Assembly: GCF_017307495.1 (NCBI RefSeq)
Contig: NZ_JAFKHE010000031.1
Coordinates: 21,397 to 85,396 of the forward strand
Reading direction: 5' to 3'
DNA length: 64,000 nucleotides
Source: Devosia sp.
GTDB lineage: Bacteria > Pseudomonadota > Alphaproteobacteria > Rhizobiales > Devosiaceae
This document shows, in pieces, positions 1 through 11,210 of this stretch. The translations under genes and the position numbers were made by a program. The notes under the pieces are model-generated. The model saw only the letters and a program-made list of their open reading frames with translations. It had not been told where the DNA came from and did not search any database. Position 1 is the stretch's first letter; every line of letters begins with the position of its first letter.

Positions 1-1
1 C

Positions 2-211
2 GTGCCGCAGCGTTTCTACGTGCACCAGCAGACGCCCTATGGCGACAAGCACGTCTATGCCCAGCGCACCCGCTTCATCACCAAGGCCATGCTGGAACTG
101 TTCGACGACATGTTCTGGCCCGCGGTGACGCCTGCCGAGCTGCGCGGCATCGCTCCCGCTGCGCCGCGTGTCGACGTCGGCGCCGGGCTCTTGGCGATGT
201 GGAAGAAATGA
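2..211 (+). CDS. C-terminal part of an unrecognised protein, cut by the window edge
   Basis: The reading frame is open from the first bases of the window and closes at a TGA after 69 visible codons, so this is the 3' end of a longer gene. The visible residues are rich in aromatics and contain no motif I recognise. Base composition matches the neighbouring chromosomal genes. No function is proposed; the upstream sequence would be needed. Confidence 0.5.
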   Translation: MPQRFYVHQQTPYGDKHVYAQRTRFITKAMLELFDDMFWPAVTPAELRGIAPAAPRVDVGAGLLAMWKK

Positions 212-289
212 CAAAGCCTGACACGGCCTGGCAGGGTCGTGCGTTAGGTTGTCGGCATGAGGAAAATTGAACACCGACTGTTCCACAGC

Positions 290-404
290 GCCCCCTCTCC
301 CTCTGGGGGAGAGGGTTGGGGTGAGGGGGCCTTTGCCACCGGCACCGCAGAAGGCCCCCTCACCCGGCGCTACGCGCCGACCTCTCCCCCAAAGGGAGAG
401 GTGA
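290..404. repeat. Intergenic palindromic repeat element, copy 1
   Basis: Two inverted C-rich/G-rich arms (CCCTCTCCC...GGGAGAGGG type) form one hairpin at the left end and a second at the right end. The inner parts carry the GCGCTACGCGC-like palindrome. Related elements occur at about 5.82-5.96 kb and 11.09-11.20 kb. This is the architecture of the mobile palindromic intergenic repeats common in Hyphomicrobiales genomes. The right arm also provides the Shine-Dalgarno-like GGGAGAGG just before the next gene. Confidence 0.65.
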
Positions 405-408
405 AGGG

Positions 409-1548
409 GTGAAAAAACCCGTCGCCCTTTCCATCGCCGATGCCCGCCGTATCTGGCTCAATGCCACCCGCCTCGATGAGCGCGCCCCCTTCGGCGACGG
501 GCCGGCGGCGACATTGGCTGCCATCGAGCACCTTGGCTATGTGCAGATCGACACCATCAACGTCATCGAGCGCGCCCACCACCACATCCTCTACTCGCGC
601 ATCCCGAACTACCGGCGCACCGACCTCGCGCATGTCCAGAGCCAGGACAAGTCCGTGTTCGAGTACTGGACACACGCCCTCGCCTACCTGCCGCTGCGCG
701 ACATCGGCTTCTACCTCAACGAGATGCGGCACCATCGCTCCGAACCGATGCGGTGGTACGCCGATGCCGACCCCAACGACCTGAAACGCCTGCTGCGCCA
801 GATCAGGAAGGACGGCGCCATCTCGATCCGCGATATCGAGGACGAGGAGCTGGTCGAGAAGGACCATCCCTGGGCCAGCCGCAAGCCATCCAAGCGCGTG
901 CTGCAATACGGCTTCTACTCCGGCGAGCTCGCCATTTCCGAGCGCAACGGCATGGTGAAGACCTACGAACTGATCGACCGCCATTTCGGCTGGCCGCCTC
1001 GCCCGCGCGCCGCCACGGAACGGCAGATCGACGAGCACCTGATCGAGCGGGCGCTGACTGCCCAGGGCCTGATCAGCGGGCCCTCGGTGATGCACCCGAG
1101 ACTGCGCTTCACGCCCGAGATGGCCAAGATGATCGAGTCGCGGGTGCGAACGAAAAAGCTGGTGCCGGTGATGGTCGGCGACGATACGACGGTCCACTAC
1201 GTCCGCCCTGAGACCCTGGAACAGCCGGCGTTCCACCGCCCGCCGCTCGTCCACATCCTCTCGCCCTTCGATCCCCTGATCATCCAGCGGCGGCGGCTGA
1301 AGCTGTTCTTCGGCTACGACCACGTGTTCGAGGCCTACGTCCCCAAGGCTAGGCGCCAGTACGGCTACTTCACCCTGCCGGTGCTGGTGGGCGATGAGGT
1401 GGTCGCGGCAATGGACCTGAAGACCGACAGGGCGGCCGGCCGGATGCTGATCCAGTCCTGGCACTGGATCGGCGCCGGCAATGCTGCCGAGCACAAGGCC
1501 GCCATCGAAGAAGAACTGGGCCGGTTCGAACGCTTCCAGCTGGGGTAA
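409..1548 (+). CDS. YcaQ-family DNA glycosylase (winged-helix crosslink-repair protein)
   Basis: A 379-residue protein of the YcaQ/AlkZ family (COG3214), which excises alkylated bases and unhooks interstrand crosslinks as a monofunctional glycosylase in the cytoplasm. The family's catalytic Q-x-D motif is visible as QID at residues 46-48, in the context LGYVQIDTINV followed by ERAHHH. The rest fits the tandem winged-helix fold and the length is normal for the family. The start is a GTG at 409 with GGGAGAGG about 8 bases upstream, a ribosome site supplied by the adjacent palindromic repeat. It stands alone, and the substrate is inferred from the family. Confidence 0.85.
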   Translation: MKKPVALSIADARRIWLNATRLDERAPFGDGPAATLAAIEHLGYVQIDTINVIERAHHHILYSRIPNYRRTDLAHVQSQDKSVFEYWTHALAYLPLRDIGFYLNEMRHHRSEPMRWYADADPNDLKRLLRQIRKDGAISIRDIEDEELVEKDHPWASRKPSKRVLQYGFYSGELAISERNGMVKTYELIDRHFGWPPRPRAATERQIDEHLIERALTAQGLISGPSVMHPRLRFTPEMAKMIESRVRTKKLVPVMVGDDTTVHYVRPETLEQPAFHRPPLVHILSPFDPLIIQRRRLKLFFGYDHVFEAYVPKARRQYGYFTLPVLVGDEVVAAMDLKTDRAAGRMLIQSWHWIGAGNAAEHKAAIEEELGRFERFQLG

Positions 1549-1636
1549 TCGCGCACCCCAGCCAAGCTTTGCGCCCGTTGCCGTGCAGGCAATACGTCTG
1601 CTACCTTCCGCCTAGTGCTGGCGAGGGGAGGGAACC

Positions 1637-1942
1637 ATGCCGGGACTATTGAAGGTGCTGCTCGTCACGCTGCTGCTCGCCGGTCTTGCGACCACTGCGG
1701 ACGCCGAGCAGAAGCGGCCCGGCCTAAGCGTCAAGGACAAGCAGGGCATCTGCGACCTGAAGTGGATCACTTGCCTCGATGGCTGCGACCAGTTGATCGA
1801 CATCGGCGACGCCGTCGCCAGTTGCCAGCGCAGGTGCGATCGCCGGCACAATACCTGCCTCAAGCGCGCCCAGACCCTGGAGGCGCCGGACGTCGGCATC
1901 GACAACGGCGTGAGCACGCCGGGCATAACAATCGCGCCCTAG
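1637..1942 (+). CDS. Small secreted protein with symmetric cysteine spacing
   Basis: A 101-residue product with an N-terminal signal peptide (hydrophobic residues 4-20, likely cleavage after ADA at about 23). The mature part has six cysteines at positions 39, 46, 50, 63, 67 and 74, giving the mirror pattern C-x6-C-x3-C ... C-x3-C-x6-C. That spacing suggests a disulphide-linked helical hairpin, which is an inference. The start has a GAGGGAGGG Shine-Dalgarno. It is a single-gene unit, convergent with the next secreted protein. Function is unknown. Confidence 0.6.
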   Translation: MPGLLKVLLVTLLLAGLATTADAEQKRPGLSVKDKQGICDLKWITCLDGCDQLIDIGDAVASCQRRCDRRHNTCLKRAQTLEAPDVGIDNGVSTPGITIAP

Positions 1943-1998
1943 CGTCCGCGTCAGTCAGTTGGCGGACGCCGCAACAGCATCCGCCGCACACGATCAGG

Positions 1999-2346
1999 TC
2001 AGCAGGCGAGGAGGATGCCTGCGACGGGCAGTTGCATCTGCATGATGAAGCCCACGCAGCACGGGTCCATGGGTGGTGTGGCCATCAGCAGACGGCCCTG
2101 GATTTCGTCGAAGCGGAAGCCGGCATCGGCGAACTTGGCGCAATGGCTGCCCTCACCCTTCGGAGCGAGCGAGTCGAGGTCATCGAGCTGATCGCAATAG
2201 CCGCCTGGGCGCTTGTAGCTCTCCGGCGCATCCGGGCCGCACAGCTTGCTGGTGGCGGCGTTGGCGACATGCGCCGCCGCGAAACCTGAGGAAGGCAGAG
2301 CCGCCAGCAGGGCGGTGGCAATGACAAAAGGCAGGAACTTGGACAA
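1999..2346 (-). CDS. Hypothetical secreted protein
   Basis: A 115-residue product with a clear Sec signal (MSKFLPFVIATALLAALPSS, likely cut after FA at about 23) and five cysteines in the mature part, including a CC pair near the C-terminus. No domain is recognised. A GGGAGACCC stretch upstream of the ATG is a plausible ribosome site. It is convergent with the Cys-rich gene to its left. The export signal suggests a periplasmic or extracellular role; nothing more can be supported. Confidence 0.55.
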   Translation of the reverse strand: MSKFLPFVIATALLAALPSSGFAAAHVANAATSKLCGPDAPESYKRPGGYCDQLDDLDSLAPKGEGSHCAKFADAGFRFDEIQGRLLMATPPMDPCCVGFIMQMQLPVAGILLAC

Positions 2347-2451
2347 GTAAGGGTCTCCCGAATGTATCGCCGGCCAGCGGCCGGGCGCGCCGGGACGCTA
2401 GGCATGTTTGCCTAACGAAACCTTACCGCCGGCCGGCAGTCGCATCCCGGC

Positions 2452-3144
2452 TCACCTCGCCCTCACCCTGATCCCCGTCTGGCTCAGGATCAGTTCGGCC
2501 TGTGCGGCCGAAACCACCGCGCCGCGGAAGCGGCCGGGCTTGCCGAGGATGTCGAGGCCGCCCAGGTCTGCGCCACGCAGGTCGGCATTCTCGAAGCGCG
2601 CACCCTCGATATTGGCCTCGCGCAGGCTGCACTGCTCGAACACCGCGTCGCGAAAGTCACTGTTGGCGAGGTCGGCCGAGCTGAAGTCGACCCCCTCCAG
2701 CTTTTCCTTGCGGAAATCGCACCCCGGCAGCCGCGCCGCGACGAGGAGCGTGCGCACCAGCCGCAGGCCGAGCGCCCGGGCGTCGGTGAAGTCGGCGCCG
2801 GTCAGCTTGCAGTCCTCGAAACGGACCGACGAGAGTACGGCGCTACGGAAGTTGCCGTTGTTGAAGTCCGAGGAGCGGAACGCTGCATCCTCGAGCCTGG
2901 CACCCTTGAACCCGGCATGGCCGCCGCGGCACTGGCTCCAGCGCGTCAGCTCCAGCATGGCGCCGCCGAAGTCGGTACGCCCCAGCCGGCAGCGCTCGAA
3001 CACCCAGCCAGTGAAGTCGAGCCGGCTGAGGTTGGCCCCCTCGAGATCGCAATCGAGCAGCCTCGCCGGCCCGTCCCCGGCCAGTGTGGCGACCGCGTCG
3101 CGTGCGAGTGTCTGGCCTTCGATGGTGCGGCTCGGCTGGTCCAT
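2452..3144 (-). CDS. Pentapeptide-repeat protein
   Basis: A 230-residue protein made almost wholly of A(D/N)LxX-type pentapeptide repeats (for example LEGANL, LTGADF, LRGADL), expected to fold as a right-handed quadrilateral beta helix. Size and even repeat spread resemble the Qnr/McbG/AlbG group, some of which mimic DNA and shield gyrase, but nothing visible fixes that role. I chose the ATG at 3144 because the repeat-bearing protein begins there; a longer open frame runs upstream into the neighbouring terminator and porin gene. It lies just downstream of the porin terminator and is probably transcribed separately. Confidence 0.7.
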   Translation of the reverse strand: MDQPSRTIEGQTLARDAVATLAGDGPARLLDCDLEGANLSRLDFTGWVFERCRLGRTDFGGAMLELTRWSQCRGGHAGFKGARLEDAAFRSSDFNNGNFRSAVLSSVRFEDCKLTGADFTDARALGLRLVRTLLVAARLPGCDFRKEKLEGVDFSSADLANSDFRDAVFEQCSLREANIEGARFENADLRGADLGGLDILGKPGRFRGAVVSAAQAELILSQTGIRVRAR

Positions 3145-3186
3145 GCCGGAGCAATAGCTGAGTCTGAGAGGAAACCGGCCGCCTAA

Positions 3187-3214
3187 AACGGAACGGCGCC
3201 CTTCTGGGCGCCGT
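3187..3214 (-). terminator. Rho-independent terminator of the porin gene
   Basis: A perfect 9-bp stem (ACGGCGCCC / GGGCGCCGT) with a 4-base loop. On the minus strand it is followed by CCGTTTTAG. It sits 29 bases after the porin stop codon. Confidence 0.8.
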
Positions 3215-3242
3215 CCGCGGAACTCTGGTCGTCGGCAGAGGA

Positions 3243-3998
3243 TCAGTTGAACCGGTAGCGGATCGTGCCGCGCAGCTCGTGGATCCAGTTGTTGTCGATC
3301 TCGAAGTAGCCCTCGCTCGTCGTGTCGGTGGGGGCGTTGTTGATCTGATTGATGTAGAGGCCGCGATAGCCGATATCGGCCACCCAGCTGCCCATGTCGT
3401 AGCCGACGCCGGCCATGACGGCCGCAGCGGCGCTGACATTGGTGCCGGTCGGCACAGGCACCGGAACACCCCACGGAGAATTGGTCTCGGTATGGTTCCA
3501 CGCGGCGCCGACACCGGCGCCGACATAGCCGAACGCACCACCGGCGCCGGACGAATAGCTCCAGTCGCCGCCCAGCCCGAAGTCGTAATAGACGTTGGCG
3601 AGCGCAACGGTGGAGCGCAGCATCAGCGTGTAGTCGCCATTGTCGCCGGTCGGCGGATCGTCACCGCCCGTCTTGGTGATCTTGAGGCCGGTGGTCTCGA
3701 CCGAGTCGATGGTGGCATCGAAGCGCAGGCCGGTGCCGGTCTCGTAGCCGAAGCCCGCGCCCCAGCTGTAGCCGTAGCCGTAGTCGACGATCGCGTCGGT
3801 CTCACTGAACCAGGGGTGCTTCACGTCCGGAGCCCAGTGCCAGTTCAGTGCAGCGCTGCCGCGCAGGTAGAACGAGCCGCCGATGTCGTAGTCGACCTGG
3901 GGAATGTCGGGATATTCGGGCATGTCCGCCGCGGCCACCGGGCCGGCGATCAGCAGTGCGGCTCCTGCCGCCAGTGCCGAAGCAAAAGTCTTGCGCAT
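3243..3998 (-). CDS. Outer-membrane beta-barrel protein, Omp25/RopB-like
   Basis: A 251-residue protein with a Sec signal ending in VAAA, then alternating aromatic and polar segments typical of an eight-stranded opacity-family porin, ending in ...IRYRFN. Segments such as WSYSSGAGGAFGYVGAGVG and YDMGSWVADIGYRGLYI are strand-like with aromatic girdles. The ATG at 3998 is preceded by AAGGA at good spacing. It has its own terminator and reads as a monocistronic, probably highly expressed envelope gene. Family known in Brucella and rhizobia; the specific cargo or role is not visible. Confidence 0.8.
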   Translation of the reverse strand: MRKTFASALAAGAALLIAGPVAAADMPEYPDIPQVDYDIGGSFYLRGSAALNWHWAPDVKHPWFSETDAIVDYGYGYSWGAGFGYETGTGLRFDATIDSVETTGLKITKTGGDDPPTGDNGDYTLMLRSTVALANVYYDFGLGGDWSYSSGAGGAFGYVGAGVGAAWNHTETNSPWGVPVPVPTGTNVSAAAAVMAGVGYDMGSWVADIGYRGLYINQINNAPTDTTSEGYFEIDNNWIHELRGTIRYRFN

Positions 3999-4305
3999 GT
4001 TTGAGTCCTTGTTGCCGCCAAGACGACCAATCGAGAGACCCCACCATGCGCCGAGACCTGTTAAAGGCGGCTTAACCCTAACGGATAACCCTAATATTGG
4101 CTGAAAAACAGAAGTTAACGAAACCTTGCGAAGACTTCGTGGGCCGCCTGAAATTCTCCGGAAGGTCTTGCGAGGCGGAGAACCCCGGCCATGGTCGCAA
4201 CGGCCGGGGCCCCATTGCCTCCGTGCCCGACTCGAGAGAGGACACGCCTCGGACTGTAGGAGCAGGTCGTTAGCCTGCCGTGACGCGACCGTCTCCGTCG
4301 ATGGC
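3999..4305. other. Intergenic stretch between the porin gene and glmM
   Basis: About 300 bases with no convincing coding frame. It includes the porin promoter and leader (AT-richer part, 4075-4130) and a GC-rich inverted repeat, CCCCGGCC (4183-4190) with GGCCGGGG (4202-4209), that could end glmM transcription although no T-run follows. No tRNA or known ncRNA is recognised. Confidence 0.4.
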
Positions 4306-5649
<1,344 letters not shown>

Positions 5650-5819
5650 GTGAAAGCCCTCGACTTGCGGGTGGGCGCCTATTTAGCGCCGGTCTCCCAC
5701 CATACGAAACAGATTGGTGCCGTTTCGTTAACCGGCAAATCCGGGCGGATGTGGGGCTGGGATGCAAGGACGGCGGTGGGTGTTGCACGGGTGCACGGCG
5801 CGCCATCAACGCCCCCGCG

Positions 5820-5960
5820 CCTTGCCGCTCATCCGGCGCTGCGCGCCACCTTCTCCCCGACGGGGAGAAGAACAGAGGGTGCCCTGATCGGGCCGCAGCG
5901 TGTTCCTCTCCCCGTCGGGGAGAGGGTGGATCGGCCGCAGGCCGAGACGGGTGAGGGGTG
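5820..5960. repeat. Intergenic palindromic repeat element, copy 2
   Basis: It contains two hairpins (TTCTCCCCGACGGGGAGAA and CTCTCCCCGTCGGGGAGAG) and the internal GGCGCTGCGCGCC palindrome, the same layout as the element at 290-404. It lies between glmM and ftsH. Confidence 0.65.
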
Positions 5961-5978
5961 CGGCCAGGATACCCCGAC

Positions 5979-6015
5979 AGACAAAAGGGCCGCCCCAAAG
6001 GACGGCCCTTTGTCT
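5979..6015 (-). terminator. Terminator of ftsH
   Basis: Inverted repeat AGACAAAAGGGCCG / CGGCCCTTTGTCT with a GC-rich loop. On the minus strand it ends in CCTTTTGTCT. It lies 15 bases after the ftsH stop codon. Confidence 0.75.
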
Positions 6016-6029
6016 ATCTGAACGTCGGC

Positions 6030-7964
<1,935 letters not shown>

Positions 7965-8103
7965 CCTGTCCTGAAGCCGGCCGATAGTGGGCCGGGAAAG
8001 TTAGGGCGAATGTAGGCCTCGCCCTGGGGCCTTACAAGGTAGCGGTAGGGCCAACCTGTGCGGCCCTTTGGCCGAAGAGTCGAGGGCGCTTGCGCTTTCC
8101 CGG

Positions 8104-9132
8104 TTAATTCCGCGTCACGGACCGCTGCCCCTTGCCGCGTGCCTGCGACTTGGCCGAGCGGCCGGGCTCAGGCGCAATCGATACCGTCTCGCCATCGCTG
8201 GAGATGAGGCAAGCATGCAAACTTGTCCGCTTCAGGGCCGGGTCGGCTCGCAGCCGGTCGACCAGCGCCTCGACGGGGGCGAGATCGTGCGCCTTGGCGC
8301 CGCCCCCCGCGTCGCGCAGCACGTTGCCGAGCGCCCGGATCGCCGCGGCGCGCGGCGCGGCCCGTAGCGCAGCGCGCGCGATGCGTCGCTCACCGGTCAT
8401 TTCGTCGTGATCGACAGCAATCCTGGCCGCCATCTCCCCCAGCGCGGCGTCGGCATCGCGCATGCGGTCGGCGAAGCGGGCGAGGCGGCGGGCATCCAGC
8501 CCCATCGCCGCCAGCTGCGGCAGCATCTGCCGCCAGCGCACCCGCTCATAGCTGGTGTCGATGTTGCTGGGGTCGGCGGCAGGGGCAAGACCGGCGGCGG
8601 CGATGACCCTGGCCAGTTGCGCCTTCTCGATGCCGAGCAGCGGCCGCACCAGCATCACGCCGCCGATCTCGGCGAAGTAGTCCATGCCTCGCAACCCCTC
8701 GACGCCACTGCCGTGCGCCAGGCGCATCAGCACCGTCTCGGCCTGGTCGCCCAGGTGGTGGGCGGTGACGAGGACCTCGGCGCCATCTTCAGCCATGGCG
8801 GCGCCGATCAGCGCGTAGCGGGCGGCGCGGGCGGCCTGCTGGATGCCCGTTACCGGCTTGTCGCCCTCCCACTTGAGCCCGCGCGCGGCGAACCCATACT
8901 GATGTGCGATGGCGAGCACGAACCCGACCTCGTCGGCCGCCTCGGGCCTCAGCCCGTGATCGACGGAATAGACGATGAAGCGATCGGGCTGGGCGTGCTT
9001 GCGCGCATAGTCGGCGGCCAGCAGCAGCAGGGCGAGGCTGTCGGGCCCGCCGGAAACGGCGAGCCCGATGCGTCGGAACGCATTGAGCGGGGCGAAGATC
9101 GCCTCGCTGTCGATCAGTTCGTGACCGGGCAT
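8104..9132 (-). CDS. tilS: tRNA(Ile)-lysidine synthase
   Basis: A 342-residue PP-loop ATPase that converts C34 of tRNA-Ile(CAU) to lysidine, allowing AUA decoding. The ATP-pyrophosphatase motif SGGPDS is at 27-32, followed by the N-type domain with the family segments VDHGLRPEA and TAHHLGDQAET. It is shorter than E. coli TilS because the C-terminal domains are reduced, as usual in alphaproteobacteria. Its ATG lies inside the 3' end of cpoB (19-base overlap), indicating translational coupling to the tol-pal genes. Confidence 0.95.
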   Translation of the reverse strand: MPGHELIDSEAIFAPLNAFRRIGLAVSGGPDSLALLLLAADYARKHAQPDRFIVYSVDHGLRPEAADEVGFVLAIAHQYGFAARGLKWEGDKPVTGIQQAARAARYALIGAAMAEDGAEVLVTAHHLGDQAETVLMRLAHGSGVEGLRGMDYFAEIGGVMLVRPLLGIEKAQLARVIAAAGLAPAADPSNIDTSYERVRWRQMLPQLAAMGLDARRLARFADRMRDADAALGEMAARIAVDHDEMTGERRIARAALRAAPRAAAIRALGNVLRDAGGGAKAHDLAPVEALVDRLRADPALKRTSLHACLISSDGETVSIAPEPGRSAKSQARGKGQRSVTRN

Positions 9133-10160
9133 TTCGCCTTCTGCTGCTCCTCGGCGAGCCGCTGCTGGAAGGCCGGCGCGAGGTCGGGATAGCGCTGCTT
9201 GAGCGTGAAGAAGGTGCGGCAGCCGACATCCACCTGGTCAGCCCCCACCAGGGCCACGCCGAGCTTGAGCAGCATGTCCGGCGCCCGCTTGCTGTCCTTG
9301 TGCTTGGTATAGCCGTCGGCCAGGACCTGCGCCGCGTCGGTATAGGCTCCGCGCTGGATCAGCGCCTCGCCGAGCCAGTTGATGGCGTCGGGCGCCTGCG
9401 GATCGTCTGGGTAGAGCGCGACGAACTGCGAGAACTGGTCCTCGGCGAACGCATAGTCGCCGCGCGTCATGGCCTCGTAGCCCGCTTCGTACTGCGCCTT
9501 GGCATCGCCGTTCGAGATCGTGCCGCCATTGAGCGACAGGTCGAGCGGACGGCCCGGATCGAGGCTGAGTGCGTCATCGGGCGGCATGGTGCCGAGCTGG
9601 TCAATGCCGCCGCGCAGCAACGGGTCCTCGGAATCGCCGAGGCTGTCCATCGGCTGGCCCGCGGCGTCGACATTGCCCGGCGGCGCGGCCGCCGTGCCGT
9701 CGGACGGCTGTGCAGGCGCGATCGCCGCATCGGCCGGGGCCGGCGGGAGGGCGGGTTGTTCGGGCGCCGCGGTGGCGGCGGGCGCAGTCGGGGTCGGAGT
9801 CTGCGGCAGCGTATCGGACGGCGTCACGCCGTCAGTTGGCGCTGCCGCCTGCGGTTTTCCCCCGGCACCGCCTTCCAGCTGCTGGAAGCGGAACTCGTTG
9901 TCCTCGGCCTGCTTCTGCAACTGGGTCTGCATCTGGGTGAGCTGGAACTCCAGCCCCTCGACGCGACCGGTCAGCTGCCGGATGACGTCCTCGAGTTCCT
10001 GGATGCGCACCAGCAGCTGCGCCGTGTTCTGGCTGTTCTGGGCGACGAGGATGCGCTCCTGCGGCACCGCGGCCGGCGGGACCGGGTCGAGGCTGCCGGC
10101 GGCAAGGGCCGGCACGGTCATGGCCGCTGCCAGCAGCGTGCCGTAGATCGCGGGGCGCAT
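9114..10160 (-). CDS. cpoB: Tol-Pal associated periplasmic coordinator CpoB (YbgF)
   Basis: A 348-residue periplasmic protein with a Sec signal (residues 1-20), a short coiled-coil oligomerisation helix rich in Q and E (about 50-95), a long Pro/Ala linker and a C-terminal TPR domain (about 225-340; NGDAKAQYEAGYEAM, then PDAINWLGEALIQRGAY). CpoB links Tol-Pal constriction to cell-wall synthesis. The ATG at 10160 was chosen because the signal peptide starts there; the open frame upstream crosses the pal-cpoB terminator. Its end overlaps tilS by 19 bases. Confidence 0.9.
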   Translation of the reverse strand: MRPAIYGTLLAAAMTVPALAAGSLDPVPPAAVPQERILVAQNSQNTAQLLVRIQELEDVIRQLTGRVEGLEFQLTQMQTQLQKQAEDNEFRFQQLEGGAGGKPQAAAPTDGVTPSDTLPQTPTPTAPAATAAPEQPALPPAPADAAIAPAQPSDGTAAAPPGNVDAAGQPMDSLGDSEDPLLRGGIDQLGTMPPDDALSLDPGRPLDLSLNGGTISNGDAKAQYEAGYEAMTRGDYAFAEDQFSQFVALYPDDPQAPDAINWLGEALIQRGAYTDAAQVLADGYTKHKDSKRAPDMLLKLGVALVGADQVDVGCRTFFTLKQRYPDLAPAFQQRLAEEQQKAKCPVTN

Positions 10161-10251
10161 GGCCGGTCCGCGAAGTGGTGGTGGTTTCACGTTGGGGTGC
10201 TCCGGATCGAAAGGAGGAGAACTGACAGCCTTGGAGTAGAGCAGGATTTCG

Positions 10252-10294
10252 ACAAAAAGAAAGCGCCGGGCCCAAATACGCGGCGCCCGGCGCT
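10252..10294 (-). terminator. Terminator-like hairpin between pal and cpoB
   Basis: Perfect 9-bp stem AGCGCCGGG / CCCGGCGCT; on the minus strand it is followed by TTCTTTTTGTC. It should end or weaken transcription after pal, so cpoB-tilS probably depends on read-through or its own promoter. Confidence 0.7.
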
Positions 10295-10381
10295 CTTGCC
10301 TCCAGTCGAACAAGCCTCGGGGATTACGCACGGAATGCGCCGCTGAAATGAGCAGCGCCCCGCCCCGAAGCCCGCTCGTGA

Positions 10382-10873
10382 CTATTGTACGACCGTCACA
10401 GCACGGCGGTTTTGTGACCAGCACGAAATATCGTTGCAGATCGCCACGGGCCGCTCCTTGCCGAACGACTTGGACGTGATGCGACGCTGGTCGACGCCCT
10501 TGCTCACCAGGTAGTTCACCACCACCGCGGCGCGGCGCGCGCCGAGCGCGATGTTGTACTCGCGGGTTCCGCGTTCGTCGGCATGGCCTTCGATCAGGAT
10601 GCGGTAGTTCTTGTACTGGTTGAGCCACTGGGCCTGCTTGTCGAGCGTCGCCATGGCAGTGGGGGTCAGGCTCGAGGAGTCGGTCTCGAAGAATACGCGG
10701 TCGCCCACGCTGACGAGGAACTCCTGCTGGCTGCCCGGCGCACCGCCGCCCGGCCCGAGATTGCCGACGCCGGTCCCACCAGCACCGTTGCGCGAACAGG
10801 CCGCCACAGCGACCACGAGAACCACCAGCGCGGCAGCACGCAGCACGGCGATGAGGGGCGTTACAGAACGCAT
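10382..10873 (-). CDS. pal: Peptidoglycan-associated lipoprotein Pal
   Basis: A 163-residue lipoprotein. The signal peptide ends in the lipobox AVAAC with the lipidated cysteine at residue 26, then a Gly-rich linker, then an OmpA-like peptidoglycan-binding domain (about 55-160) with the motif EGHADERGTREYNIALGARR. Pal anchors the outer membrane to the wall and binds TolB. It is part of the tolQRAB-pal-cpoB series. Length and domain layout are normal. Confidence 0.97.
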   Translation of the reverse strand: MRSVTPLIAVLRAAALVVLVVAVAACSRNGAGGTGVGNLGPGGGAPGSQQEFLVSVGDRVFFETDSSSLTPTAMATLDKQAQWLNQYKNYRILIEGHADERGTREYNIALGARRAAVVVNYLVSKGVDQRRITSKSFGKERPVAICNDISCWSQNRRAVTVVQ

Positions 10874-11084
10874 CCGGGTTGATCTCCTAAACGGAAGGAT
10901 TCGAGTGGCGAAGTTTTACCGCCGGTAATCTTAAGGCGGGGTTGTCGCGTTTGGTTAATTCTTGGTCATTGGGGCGCGAATGTGGCCTGAATCCGGGCTT
11001 TTCCGTGGTGTTGCGGCCGGGCAACGGCGGCTTCAGTGCATGCGGTCCCATCCCACCCAGTTGCGCCAGGCAGCAAGCTGCCAA

Positions 11085-11195
11085 GCTCCACTACCCTCCC
11101 CATCAAGGGGAGGGACACCGCAAGAACCGGAGCATTCAGTCTGTTGTCCCTCCCCCTTGTGGGGGAACCGGCGAAGCCGGTGGGTGGGAGCGGTA
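11085..11195. repeat. Intergenic palindromic repeat element, copy 3
   Basis: Inverted arms CTCCCCATCAAGGGGAG and CCTCCCCCTTGTGGGGGA with an inner ACCGGCGAAGCCGGT palindrome, the same plan as copies 1 and 2. It lies between pal and tolB inside the tol-pal cluster. Confidence 0.6.
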
Positions 11196-11210
11196 AGCAC
11201 AGGCGTCGAA

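Noticed and set aside
290..404. Possible CRISPR or phage attachment site
   Set aside because: Only inverted, non-periodic repeats with no spacer array; explained as a palindromic intergenic element.
370..1494. Long minus-strand open frame opposite the YcaQ-type gene
   Set aside because: High-GC shadow: no ribosome site, low-complexity composition, and the plus-strand frame encodes a recognisable family.
4128..4300. Possible structured ncRNA before glmM's end
   Set aside because: There is a GC-rich hairpin but no match to SRP RNA, RNase P, tmRNA or a riboswitch that I can recognise.
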